DNA of 64,000 bases from an uncultured Lachnospiraceae bacterium (GTDB taxonomy: Bacteria > Bacillota > Clostridia > Lachnospirales > Lachnospiraceae), in assembly GCA_947652735.1 (NCBI GenBank), contig CANTEG010000008.1, forward strand, positions 78,878-142,877, read 5' to 3'. How positions within the stretch are numbered: the stretch's first letter is position 1; each line of letters opens with the position of its first letter. Under the pieces are notes generated by a model, which had not been told where the DNA came from, ran no database searches, and saw only the letters and a program-made list of their open reading frames with translations. The position numbers were made by a program, and so were the translations under genes. Below, in pieces: positions 1-8,203 of this stretch.

Positions 1-112
1 TGCGGATAACGTTACTTCCCAAAAACGGAGCTATAACCGCCTTATATTTGCCTGCGATAAGCTCAATAACCTCTTTGTCCTTATAACTCGTAATGTTGGC
101 TGAAAAACTCAT
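1..112 (-). CDS. Aldose 1-epimerase-like protein, N-terminal part only
   Basis: Only the first 37 codons lie in the window; the gene runs off the left edge. The ATG at 112 (minus strand) follows a strong AGGAGGT ribosome binding site at about 118-124. The start reads MSFSANITSYKDKEVIELIA and continues with an APFLGSNVIR stretch. This resembles the N-terminus of galactose mutarotase (aldose 1-epimerase) family proteins, in which a first beta-strand is followed by a PxxGGxV turn. The active-site histidines and glutamate are outside the window, so the family call rests on this short similarity alone. Confidence 0.5.
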   Translation of the reverse strand, partial: MSFSANITSYKDKEVIELIAGKYKAVIAPFLGSNVIR

Positions 113-261
113 ACCGCTACCTCCTATCTTACTTTATAAATAGAATACATTTTATTCCAAAAGCATTAGTTTATAATTTTATATTAGAACAAATAATAGC
201 ATAGAAGATGTGTTATGTCCAGCAATAAAGTTTTGTACAAACGGCAAAAAATAAAACAAAG

Positions 262-290
262 TTGATTTTTATTGCGGGTAGTGATATAAA
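262..290 (+). promoter_or_regulatory. Sigma-A type promoter of the DUF4358-like lipoprotein gene
   Basis: TTGATT (262-267) and TATAAA (285-290) are separated by exactly 17 bases. They lie about 60 bases upstream of the lipoprotein start at 349. No operator is recognisable. Confidence 0.55.
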
Positions 291-348
291 TATATTTGTC
301 TGATGGGAGTAGCACTCCTAAACAATTATAGATTGTGAGGAAAGTACA

Positions 349-840
349 ATGAAGAAAAAAATAATTTATACATTGGCGCTTGCTGTTATGTTGGTTGCAG
401 TGCTTACTGCATGTGGTGGAAAAGATAAAAAGGATGATGCAAAAGGAAAAGAAATAGATGTACAGACATCTGCGGACAAAATTCTTTCGGATGGAGATTT
501 TAAGGACCAGCTTGCCACGGTCGACAAGAGTATGGCTCTTGGAAGACTTTACAGTTTAGATGAGGCATCTGTGGAAGCAGCGGCATTTTATACAAATTCT
601 AACTCAACAGCAGAGGAAATTGCTGTTATAAAGGTAAATTCACCAGATTATGTTGAAACCGTAAAGGCAGCTTATGAGAAAAGAGTTGCTGACCAGAAAG
701 AAGCGTGTAAAGATTATCTGCCTGACGAGATGCCGAAGCTTGATTCGGCAGTAATATATACAAATGGAAATTATGCTGTGCTGTGCGTGTCAAACGACAA
801 CAGCAAAGCAAGCGATATAATAAAGGGATTGTTTGAATAA
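349..840 (+). CDS. DUF4358-like lipoprotein
   Basis: A 163-residue exported protein with a lipoprotein signal peptide: Lys-rich start, hydrophobic stretch, then lipobox LTAC with Cys22 as the expected lipidated residue. A charged linker follows, then one alpha/beta domain of about 115 residues. The length, the linker and the ending (SNDNSKASDIIKGLFE) fit DUF4358 lipoproteins, which are common in Lachnospiraceae and have no known function. It sits on the outer face of the membrane if processed as expected. It stands alone, with its own promoter upstream and a hairpin terminator downstream. The ribosome binding site GAGGAAAG precedes the ATG. Confidence 0.7.
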   Translation: MKKKIIYTLALAVMLVAVLTACGGKDKKDDAKGKEIDVQTSADKILSDGDFKDQLATVDKSMALGRLYSLDEASVEAAAFYTNSNSTAEEIAVIKVNSPDYVETVKAAYEKRVADQKEACKDYLPDEMPKLDSAVIYTNGNYAVLCVSNDNSKASDIIKGLFE

Positions 841-862
841 TAAGTATTTGTTTAAAATCACA

Positions 863-942
863 AAAGACAAGCAGTGTGAGTATAGTATATTATAAGTCCA
901 TGCGGCCTATATAACCATACCAGTTGCTTGTCTTTATTTTTT
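863..942. terminator. Probable bidirectional terminator
   Basis: AAAGACAAGCA (863-873) pairs with TGCTTGTCTTT (924-934), which is followed on the plus strand by a T-rich run. It lies between two convergent genes and also has T-rich sequence on the minus side, so it may end both transcripts. The loop is long (about 50 bases). Confidence 0.55.
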
Positions 943-987
943 ATATCCCTTGTTAAAATACCATATCCTCGGTTGCATGTTAATATA

Positions 988-1329
988 TTATAACTTGAAT
1001 TTGATTTTTACCGGTTCCTCCAAGGTCTGTCCGCCTCTTGACTTTACGTTTGTTGTTATGATGAGGGTATAATACTCATTTGTGGCGTAAGGCTCAAGAG
1101 GTTCAACCTCTATAAGTTCATTTTCCGTATCATATTTAATCAAAGTATTAATACGCTGGTTTTGTGAGTTAACAACGTACATAGTTTCCTTGTTTACTGT
1201 TTTTGGGTCCAATGGAGTGCTGAAACGGACACGCCATACAAAATTTCCTGTTTTGAATTTTAAATCCTGCTTAACCTTGTTGGAAAGGTTAGGTGGGATA
1301 TCTTCAATCTCAATCATTGTTCTTGCCAT
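988..1329 (-). CDS. Single-domain Ig-like (SbsA-type) protein
   Basis: A 113-residue protein starting MARTMIEIEDIPPN. The start at 1329 is preferred over an ATG eight codons upstream because GAGGTGG lies 6 bases before it. Residues from about 35 carry the pattern of SbsA-type bacterial Ig-like domains: FSTPLDPKTVNKETMYVV, then short beta-strands and a YTLIITTNVKS stretch. There is no signal peptide or membrane segment, which is odd because such domains normally occur in exported multidomain proteins. It is transcribed divergently from the M23 peptidase gene. Function unknown. Confidence 0.6.
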   Translation of the reverse strand: MARTMIEIEDIPPNLSNKVKQDLKFKTGNFVWRVRFSTPLDPKTVNKETMYVVNSQNQRINTLIKYDTENELIEVEPLEPYATNEYYTLIITTNVKSRGGQTLEEPVKIKFKL

Positions 1330-1636
1330 ACCATACCACCTCAAAAATATCATTAATGAATATGAATAAGTTTAATCCGTACTGGACATTATTATAAAGT
1401 GTACCATATAAATGATGTTAATACAAACGCTTTTTTTATCAAAAAATGTATTAATAAAGCGACCGATATGGGCTTTACATCAGTCGCATGGTAACATACA
1501 ATTTAATTGTTACGAAAGTGTTACAAAACATTACACAAGTGTTTAGTGTGTGAACAAATTGTATAAAATATGTGGTAGGCGCTGAAAAAACCATATGTTT
1601 TAAAGCTTTGAATTGTGTGAGATAAGGAGATTGAAA
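1330..1636. other. Divergent intergenic region with a hairpin
   Basis: This 307-base stretch separates the Ig-like gene (minus) from the M23 peptidase gene (plus). It holds an imperfect hairpin at 1459-1488 (GCGACCGAT / ATCAGTCGC). Inside it is CCGATAT (1463-1469), the core of a sigma-28 -10 element, but no good -35 element stands at the right distance. TATAAAAT at about 1562-1569 could be a sigma-A -10 for the peptidase gene, also without a clear -35. No small gene is apparent. Confidence 0.35.
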
Positions 1637-2404
1637 ATGAAAAATTATTTAAAATACTCCTACAGAAGAAAAAGCAGAGAAAGATATGCGAGAACATTTT
1701 TTTTAATGACAGTAACAGTAGCAATAGTAACAGCTTTATTATATGAAAAACATTTATCAGCGGGAGAAATTGTTCCTCACAAGGACGTGTATACTACCGC
1801 AAAGGTTACATCATATGCTGAGCCTATTTACATGCCATGTATGTATATATACGATGATACGATGGATGCAGGCGAAGTGGACATAAAACAGTCACAGGTA
1901 GTTGGCAGCCGTGAAATTACGGTCATGGAAGTCTACTACAAGGGCATGGAGGTTGAAAATAAGGTTATTGACACCGAGCTTGTAAGGGAAGCGGAACCAC
2001 AGGTAATACACATCGGTACTTACGTTCCTCCCAAATATATAGAACCGGTAACTGATTATTTTATCACATCAGAGTTTGGACCAAGATGGGGAAGAAACCA
2101 CAATGGTGTGGATATGGCGGTCTGCACGGGAACAGAGGTAAAGGCAACGGCAAGCGGAGTCGTTACAAGGTCATCGTGGTATAACGGCTACGGTCTTTGC
2201 GTGGATATTGACCACGGAGACGGAGTGACAAGCAGGTATGCACATTTAAGTAATCCGCTGGTGGAGGTTGGGCAAGAGGTCGTTCAGGGGGAGTGCATCG
2301 CTCTTTCGGGAAATACAGGAAACAGTACAGGACCACACCTTCATTTTGAATTAATCTTTGATGGACAGGCAAGAAATCCTGTCGAATACATGGAGGAAGA
2401 ATAA
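1637..2404 (+). CDS. Membrane-anchored G5 / M23 (LytM-type) peptidase
   Basis: 255 residues from the ATG at 1637, which has AAGGAG 7 bases upstream; an earlier in-frame ATG at 1613 has no such site. A basic N-terminus leads into one membrane helix (about residues 20-37), so the rest faces outside. Residues about 80-130 have the weave of a G5 domain (VVGSREITVMEVYYKGMEVE). The C-terminal M23 domain has HNGVD, YAHLS and GPHLHFEL, which supply the zinc ligands and second histidine of active LytM-type glycyl endopeptidases. The predicted role is cleavage of peptidoglycan cross-bridges in wall remodelling. A strong terminator follows directly. Confidence 0.88.
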   Translation: MKNYLKYSYRRKSRERYARTFFLMTVTVAIVTALLYEKHLSAGEIVPHKDVYTTAKVTSYAEPIYMPCMYIYDDTMDAGEVDIKQSQVVGSREITVMEVYYKGMEVENKVIDTELVREAEPQVIHIGTYVPPKYIEPVTDYFITSEFGPRWGRNHNGVDMAVCTGTEVKATASGVVTRSSWYNGYGLCVDIDHGDGVTSRYAHLSNPLVEVGQEVVQGECIALSGNTGNSTGPHLHFELIFDGQARNPVEYMEEE

Positions 2405-2412
2405 TGGGAACA

Positions 2413-2454
2413 GGGGCTGCCGCACAAAGAAATATTCTTAGTGTGGCAGCCCTT
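2413..2454 (+). terminator. Rho-independent terminator after the M23 peptidase gene
   Basis: GGGCTGCCGCAC (2414-2425) pairs with GTGTGGCAGCCC (2441-2452) with one G-T pair, followed by a short T run. It isolates the peptidase gene from the sigma-28-type promoter that follows. Confidence 0.75.
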
Positions 2455-2492
2455 ATCTGTAGTTACGCCTATAACTGTAAGGATAGTCCAAG

Positions 2493-2520
2493 TAAAGTTT
2501 TCACCCGCAAAAACCGATAA
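2493..2520 (+). promoter_or_regulatory. Sigma-28 (SigD/FliA) type promoter
   Basis: TAAAG (2493-2497) and CCGATAA (2514-2520) match the -35 and -10 elements of flagellar sigma-28 promoters. The gap from TAAA to CCGATAA is 17 bases, about one longer than usual. It lies 58 bases upstream of the 1024-residue protein gene, suggesting co-expression with late flagellar genes and control by FlgM. Confidence 0.6.
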
Positions 2521-2578
2521 AATGTAAAGAGACAGAAACGGAAAATACATGATAAGTATAAAGGGATAGGGTGTTAAT

Positions 2579-5500
2579 ATGGGAAATGTAATTGATAACA
2601 ACATAATCAAGGCAAATTCGGCGTACGCAAAGAACAACGACGTACCGTCTGTGAATTATAGCAGGGACTTTGAGACGGCACCGATAAAGCCGGAGGAGAG
2701 CCTGTCTTACATATTTGACGGGGAAAAGACGGAAGACCGAAGAAATTTAGTAACGGAAAATCATTTTGAGGATTATCTGAATGCCCAAAGAGAAAAGGCA
2801 AAGCAGGATGGAATTGACAGCGAGTCCAAGGAGAAAGAAGATAAGGAAGCGGCAAAGGAGATAAGAAACAACCTTTCTTCTGAGGAAATAAAAAGGTTGG
2901 AAATGATGGGCATTGATTTGCAGGGTGCCACACTGTCTGATTTGATGGGCATTGTAAATACAATGCGGTCAAATGAGCATAAGGAGGAGCTGTCAAAGCT
3001 GTTTGCTGAAATCAAGGCGGCAGACGGAGACGTAGAGAACTTACAGGTTGCTGGGGGAAGCGTTAAGGTTGCAGGTACAAATGCGGAGGTTGACAGTATA
3101 TCCGTGTCTGATGTTGTAGCAGCATCCGAAGCAAAGAACCAGAATAATGTAAATAATAAGAATAATATAGAAACAGACAAAAAGGATGCTGATAACAAAG
3201 TGCTTGAGGAAACTTCCGTATCTGAAACAGCGGATAACCTGTCCACAGGGGAGAAGTTTGACATAAGCAACAATGAGCTTGTTTACATATTAAAAAATAA
3301 TCTTAAGCTTACAAAGGAAAATATTTATAAGGCACATTACAGCGGCAGCAGGCAGGAGGCTGGAAATGCGTCAGAACAGCTTATTGATTCCATGAAAAAC
3401 CAGATTGACCGGATACTGGAGCAGGCAGGCTATGGAAATGCCACTGACAAATATGAGTGTGCCAAGTTTATGATGGACAATGACCTTCTTTTAAATACTG
3501 ATACTGTGAAGGCTTATATGGAGTATCAGAAGTTTGTGGGCACCGACGTAAGAGAGGCAGAGATTCCGATGACTGATGCGGAGGCAGTCGGGCAGGCTGG
3601 AGAACAGTTATATGAAAAGGTGGAAACAATCCGCTTTGACACTGTCTACGCCATGGCGAAAGACGGTAAAGAGATAACAATAGCAACAGCATATAACGAA
3701 AGCGTGTTGGCAAAGCAAAAAAATGTAGCCTTTGATGAGACTGACAGGGAAATCATTAAAAAGTATATAGGGGAAGATGCTGAAAGTTTGGCAGATAATG
3801 AGCTTACGAAGGAGCAGCTAAGAGCCGTAGTTGCAATGAGGCAGATGGAGGAAATACGGTTATCCATGACCGTAAGTGCGGCGGGCAGACTTGCGAAAAT
3901 GGATATCAATATTGATACAAGAGCACTTGCAAAGGTTATCGATGCACTAAAGACAGTGGAAAACCGCATGGTGGAACAAAAGCTTGCTGATGCAGGTGCA
4001 GCGGTTACGGAAGCGAATATAGAAATCTATCAGTCCCTTGAGAAAAATGTTACGTCACTGGGAAATGCACATGCAAAGGTGCTTGGTGCACCGCTTATAG
4101 ATAGGGAGTACACGATACATGGACTCCTTATGGCAGATGACGCTGAGACTGAAAAGGCAGCAGGCTTTGAAAAGGTAAGGAGAAGCTACGAGGCATTGCA
4201 GACTGCACCGAGAAGTGACATGGGAGACAGCATTACAAAGGCATTTGCAAATGTGGATGATATTCTCGCTGACCTTGGATATGAAATTACGCCTGAGACA
4301 CAGAGAGCAGTGCGGATACTTGGGTATAATTCCATTGAGATAACACCTGACAACATTAACCAGATTATAAATTATGACAGACAGGTAAATGAGCTTGTGG
4401 AAACATTTTATCCTGAAGCAGTGCTTGGCATGATAAAGGAAGGTATCAATCCCCTTGATGTTTCCATAGATGAGCTTGTGGAAACCGTTAGGGCACACAA
4501 CTACAACGAGGGTGTCACGGAGGCGGAAAACTTTGCGACATATCTTATGGATGTTGAAAAACAGGGAAATATAAGTAAAGAGGAACGTGAGAGTTACATC
4601 GGAATATACAGGGTGATGAACAGGCTTGCCAAGTCAAAGGACAGGGAGGCAGGATGGATTTTTGCAAACGGCAGCAGGCTTACAATCAGAAATCTTGTTT
4701 CTGCCATGAGAAGCAGACGGGCAGCAGGAATTGACGTTGGCGTTGATGACACTGTAGGATTTCTTGAGTCGGGAAGTATTTCAAACGGTATAACGGAGCA
4801 GATTGAACGTGCATTTACTGATAATACTGAGGCGGTAAAGGAATTTGCCAAGCTTCCACAGTCTGTTGAGGATTTTATAATAGAAAACAATATTTCTTAC
4901 ACGATGACCAATGCATTTGCGGTAAATGCCATGATGAACACTGACAACGGAATATATGATATGGTTTCACAGGTGATTGCGAAGCTTAGGTTTGATACGG
5001 ACACTACGGAACATGCAGTGGATGAGGAGACGGAAAATATATACAAATCCTTGATGGGTGACGATGTGGAAATAGATTTCTCCATGAAGGGTATCCTTGA
5101 TGCTTTGGAAAATGGCGGAGATATCTCATACAAGTACTCTGACATGAGGGATGAGATTACGAGAATGATGTACAGTGCAGGTGCATCAGGAATCATAAGT
5201 GCCAAGGATATTTCTGCAATAAAGACTGTAAATGCGGGACTTAACATTGTGAGTGCTATGGCGAAGGAGAGTAATTATCAGATACCTGTTGATACAAGGC
5301 AGGGAACCAAGATAATGAATCTGAAAATAAAGTCCGACGGAGAAAGCAGGGGAACTATAGAACTGTCAATTAAAGGTGGGGAAATGGGCAGCATAAGCTC
5401 AAAAATCATTATGTCCGATGAGGGCAGCCTTACAGGGTATATAGAGAGTACCACCAGCGACGGAAATTACAGTTTGATGGAAGCATCGGAAGAATTTAAG

Positions 5501-5653
5501 ACATATATGTCAAAGGAAGGATTTGACTGTGAAAACATACAAATGGGAGCAAGAGCAAAGATTGCTTTAGCAAAGGGCTATACAGGAGATGGAGTACAGA
5601 TTTATAAGGCATCCGTTGCACTTGTAAAAGCAGTTGGAAATATTATAAGGTAA
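2579..5653 (+). CDS. Large acidic protein of unknown function, probably flagellum-regulated
   Basis: A 1024-residue cytoplasmic-looking protein with no signal peptide or membrane helix. Residues about 60-230 are highly charged and low in complexity (EEKTED, KEKEDKEAAKE, NNVNNKNN), probably disordered. Residues about 240-900 are mostly helical, with a recurring pattern of aliphatic and acidic residues suggesting repeated helical modules. The last 120 residues look beta-rich (GTIELSIKGGEMGSISSKI) and somewhat recall the C-terminal domain of flagellar hook-length control proteins (FliK). It may belong to DUF6240, which I recall from flagellated Lachnospiraceae, but I cannot confirm that. A sigma-28-type promoter stands upstream and flagellin directly downstream, so a flagellar role is likely. 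The ribosome binding site is weak. Confidence 0.6.
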   Translation: MGNVIDNNIIKANSAYAKNNDVPSVNYSRDFETAPIKPEESLSYIFDGEKTEDRRNLVTENHFEDYLNAQREKAKQDGIDSESKEKEDKEAAKEIRNNLSSEEIKRLEMMGIDLQGATLSDLMGIVNTMRSNEHKEELSKLFAEIKAADGDVENLQVAGGSVKVAGTNAEVDSISVSDVVAASEAKNQNNVNNKNNIETDKKDADNKVLEETSVSETADNLSTGEKFDISNNELVYILKNNLKLTKENIYKAHYSGSRQEAGNASEQLIDSMKNQIDRILEQAGYGNATDKYECAKFMMDNDLLLNTDTVKAYMEYQKFVGTDVREAEIPMTDAEAVGQAGEQLYEKVETIRFDTVYAMAKDGKEITIATAYNESVLAKQKNVAFDETDREIIKKYIGEDAESLADNELTKEQLRAVVAMRQMEEIRLSMTVSAAGRLAKMDINIDTRALAKVIDALKTVENRMVEQKLADAGAAVTEANIEIYQSLEKNVTSLGNAHAKVLGAPLIDREYTIHGLLMADDAETEKAAGFEKVRRSYEALQTAPRSDMGDSITKAFANVDDILADLGYEITPETQRAVRILGYNSIEITPDNINQIINYDRQVNELVETFYPEAVLGMIKEGINPLDVSIDELVETVRAHNYNEGVTEAENFATYLMDVEKQGNISKEERESYIGIYRVMNRLAKSKDREAGWIFANGSRLTIRNLVSAMRSRRAAGIDVGVDDTVGFLESGSISNGITEQIERAFTDNTEAVKEFAKLPQSVEDFIIENNISYTMTNAFAVNAMMNTDNGIYDMVSQVIAKLRFDTDTTEHAVDEETENIYKSLMGDDVEIDFSMKGILDALENGGDISYKYSDMRDEITRMMYSAGASGIISAKDISAIKTVNAGLNIVSAMAKESNYQIPVDTRQGTKIMNLKIKSDGESRGTIELSIKGGEMGSISSKIIMSDEGSLTGYIESTTSDGNYSLMEASEEFKTYMSKEGFDCENIQMGARAKIALAKGYTGDGVQIYKASVALVKAVGNIIR

Positions 5654-5676
5654 ATCTTCATTAACAAGACAAAATT

Positions 5677-5684
5677 GCCGATAA
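5677..5684 (+). promoter_or_regulatory. Probable sigma-28 -10 element of the flagellin gene
   Basis: GCCGATAA matches the sigma-28 -10 consensus and lies 83 bases upstream of the flagellin start. A -35 TAAA at the usual distance is absent; the nearest one (5651-5654) overlaps the preceding stop codon and is 22 bases away. The AT-rich leader that follows has GGGAGG at the ribosome binding site as its only GGA-containing motif, where CsrA would be expected to bind. Confidence 0.5.
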
Positions 5685-5766
5685 ATACAGAGTAAACATA
5701 ATATGAGATATTTATAAATTAAATATAACGAAGCATATTGAACACATATTTGGGAGGTACATAAAT

Positions 5767-7194
5767 ATGAGAATAAACCACAATTCACTTGCACTGAATG
5801 CCAGCGACCATTTCGCAAAAATAAATTCCAACCTGTCTAAGTCCATGGAACGGCTTTCATCGGGATACAAAATAACAAGTCCCGCAGATGATGCCGCAGG
5901 TCTTGCGATATCAACGAGAATGGATGCCCAGATTAGAGGATTAAAAAGAGCATCATTAAATTCCAATGACGGTATATCAGTAATTCAATCAGCAGAGGGT
6001 GGACTTGGAGAAATCCACAGTATATTGGCAAGAATGAGAGAGCTCGCCGTTCAGGCAGCAAACGATGTAAACTACGAGGAAGACAGAGATTCTATTCAGG
6101 AGGAAATTAATTCTCTTGTTGAGGAGCTTGACCAGATAACAGATACGACTGCGTTTAATGGACAAAAGCTTTTAAACGGAGATATGACAAGACGTACACT
6201 CTCAAGTGAATACAGCATTCAGACAACTTATATTTCAGAGGAGGTAAGCGTTGGAACCTACCAGTTGGAGGTAACTACAATGGCAACCCAGGCTGTGTAT
6301 ACAACGGGACTTTCCGACTCAGGAGCTACCGTGACGGAAGCACAGGCAGGAACAATCAATATAAATGGATTTTCAGTGATAATAAGCGAAGGAATGACCA
6401 TGACAGAAGTGTATGGACAGCTTCAGTCACATTTTTATAAAATAGGAATAGATGTAATAGCATCAAATGATGGAGGCGTAACGGAATCTGATTTTGCATC
6501 AGGTGCCCCAGTATTGTTCCGGTCACAAGAGTATGGCTCAAGTCAGAAGATAAATATTACAATCAAAAATGATGATTTGGCAGCTCTGTTAGGTGTGACA
6601 GATGGAGACATGGTAGTGGGAACTGACTGTCAGGCATCCCTTACGGTTTCTGATGATGGATTTTCTACAACTGCAACATTTACAACAGACGGAAATGAAA
6701 TAAATGTAGTTGACAGAAACGGATTTGAAATGAAGATTGAGGTTGACCCTGAGGCCGAAGTGGCAGGTAGTCTGACTACCACGATAGAAGTATTTTCAGC
6801 AGGAACAATGATTATCCAGACAGGAGCAAATTCAGGTGAGCAGATTTCACTTGATATACCTGCACTTACTGCAAAGGGTCTTGGTGTTGATAACTTAATT
6901 ATGTATACACATGAATATGCAGCTCAGGCTGTTACAATAATAGATGAGGCTGTTAAACTTGTTTCCAGTGTCCGTTCAAAGCTTGGAGCATATGAAAACA
7001 GACTGGATAATATTTATGAAAGTCTTGCAGTTCAAAGCGAGAGCCTTACAGAGGCATATTCAAGAATTATGGATACGGATATGGCTGAGGAAATGACAAA
7101 CTACACCCAGCTTGATGTGCTTTCACAGGCAGCTATATCAATGATGCAGAAATCAAATGAGCGTCCTGAAAGTATATTGCAGCTTTTACAGTAG
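5767..7194 (+). CDS. fliC: Flagellin
   Basis: 475 residues, the filament subunit exported by the flagellar type III system. The N-terminal D0/D1 region (about 1-150) starts MRINHNSLALNA and contains RLSSGYKITSPADDAAGLAI, the flagellin signature. RMRELAVQAAND is the region recognised by host TLR5 in many flagellins. The C-terminal D1/D0 region (about 385-475) ends NERPESILQLLQ. The middle of about 230 residues is a beta-rich surface domain, giving a medium-large flagellin. GGGAGG precedes the ATG. A FliS-like chaperone follows 29 bases downstream. Regulation by sigma-28/FlgM and by FliW/CsrA is expected from the genes at 55-62 kb. Confidence 0.96.
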   Translation: MRINHNSLALNASDHFAKINSNLSKSMERLSSGYKITSPADDAAGLAISTRMDAQIRGLKRASLNSNDGISVIQSAEGGLGEIHSILARMRELAVQAANDVNYEEDRDSIQEEINSLVEELDQITDTTAFNGQKLLNGDMTRRTLSSEYSIQTTYISEEVSVGTYQLEVTTMATQAVYTTGLSDSGATVTEAQAGTININGFSVIISEGMTMTEVYGQLQSHFYKIGIDVIASNDGGVTESDFASGAPVLFRSQEYGSSQKINITIKNDDLAALLGVTDGDMVVGTDCQASLTVSDDGFSTTATFTTDGNEINVVDRNGFEMKIEVDPEAEVAGSLTTTIEVFSAGTMIIQTGANSGEQISLDIPALTAKGLGVDNLIMYTHEYAAQAVTIIDEAVKLVSSVRSKLGAYENRLDNIYESLAVQSESLTEAYSRIMDTDMAEEMTNYTQLDVLSQAAISMMQKSNERPESILQLLQ

Positions 7195-7223
7195 GCTGAT
7201 GTTCAATGCATGGAGGTAGCAGC

Positions 7224-7703
7224 GTGACAAAGGAACAGATAAAGGATTTTACATTGAGGGTGAGTCAGGCAAATCACAGTGGGCTGGTTGTATTGCTGTT
7301 TGAGATAGAGGAGTCGTATTTAAAGGATGCCGAGGCAGCGTATAACGATGGTGATATTGAGCAGTATATGAAAAACATGGAGCTTGCCAAGAAAGCACAT
7401 AACGAAATTATGTCTGCGGTAAATCCAGGGGATAGGTCCGGTGCGAAAATGCTTTCGGTTTTAAGGTATATATATAGCAGGCTGATAGATTCAACTGTGA
7501 AAAGAAAACCACAGGAGCTTGACCGTTGTATGGGTATGATGGAACGGTTCAAGGTGTGCTTTGAAAAGCTTCAGGAAATAGATGACCCGGAACCTGTTAT
7601 GAAAAATACACATCAAGTGTATGCAGGATTGACGTATGGCAAGGGTACACTAAATGAGAGTGTGGATATGTCAGGCTACAGCAGCAGAGGGTTTAAGGTT
7701 TAA
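7224..7703 (+). CDS. fliS: FliS-like flagellin chaperone
   Basis: 159 residues from a GTG start at 7224, chosen because GGAGGT lies 6 bases upstream; the in-frame ATG at 7206 would put that site inside the gene. The N-terminal half has the helical FliS pattern (RVSQANHSGLVVLLFEIEE), then amphipathic helices to about residue 125, and a short tail. FliS binds the flagellin C-terminus in the cytoplasm and prevents early polymerisation. Its place right after flagellin supports the call. It is longer than Bacillus FliS (about 133 residues) and divergent. Confidence 0.75.
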   Translation: MTKEQIKDFTLRVSQANHSGLVVLLFEIEESYLKDAEAAYNDGDIEQYMKNMELAKKAHNEIMSAVNPGDRSGAKMLSVLRYIYSRLIDSTVKRKPQELDRCMGMMERFKVCFEKLQEIDDPEPVMKNTHQVYAGLTYGKGTLNESVDMSGYSSRGFKV

Positions 7704-7780
7704 GATAAAAGCATGAACTGTATGCCGAAGACGTTTTAGTTTCGGTTAATTGTTGGATTGTAGTTTAAAAAGGAGAAAAC

Positions 7781-8197
7781 ATGAAAAAAGACGATTGTAT
7801 ATTTTGTAAGATAGCAGCAGGTGAGATTCCGTCAACAACCATTTATGAGACGGGTGAGTTCAAGGTGTTTTTTGATGTGTCACCTGCAAGTAAGGGACAT
7901 GCACTTATTATTCCGAAGGAGCATTATGATAATGTGTTTTCTATAGATTCGGAAACTGCGTCAAAGCTTTTTTCTCTAGCGACGAGTGTTGCAAGAGCAC
8001 TTAAAACCGAGACGGACTGTGACGGCATGAATCTGCTTCAAAATAACGGTGAGGTGGCAGGACAGACGGTTCACCATTTCCATTTACATCTGATACCAAG
8101 GTATAAGGATGACGGCATAAAGCTTACATGGGAGCAGAGTGAGGCAGATAAGGAGTACCTTACAGAGCTTGCGCAGAAGGTAAAAAAGAGAATATAG
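7781..8197 (+). CDS. HIT-family nucleotide hydrolase
   Basis: 138 residues, the normal size for a HIT protein of the HinT type. Such enzymes hydrolyse phosphoramidate or AMP-linked compounds in the cytoplasm. The start CIFCKIAAGEIPS is characteristic, with the C-x-x-C that sometimes binds zinc, and HHFHLHL at 98-104 is the histidine triad carrying the catalytic residue. AAAGGAG precedes the ATG. It is 77 bases after fliS and may be co-transcribed. It ends 6 bases from the convergent TraX-like gene with no obvious terminator between. Confidence 0.93.
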   Translation: MKKDDCIFCKIAAGEIPSTTIYETGEFKVFFDVSPASKGHALIIPKEHYDNVFSIDSETASKLFSLATSVARALKTETDCDGMNLLQNNGEVAGQTVHHFHLHLIPRYKDDGIKLTWEQSEADKEYLTELAQKVKKRI

Positions 8198-8203
8198 ATT
8201 ATT

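Noticed and set aside
4055-4498. 147-codon minus-strand open frame
   Set aside because: Entirely inside the 1024-residue gene on the opposite strand; Cys/His/Tyr-rich translation typical of an antisense shadow.
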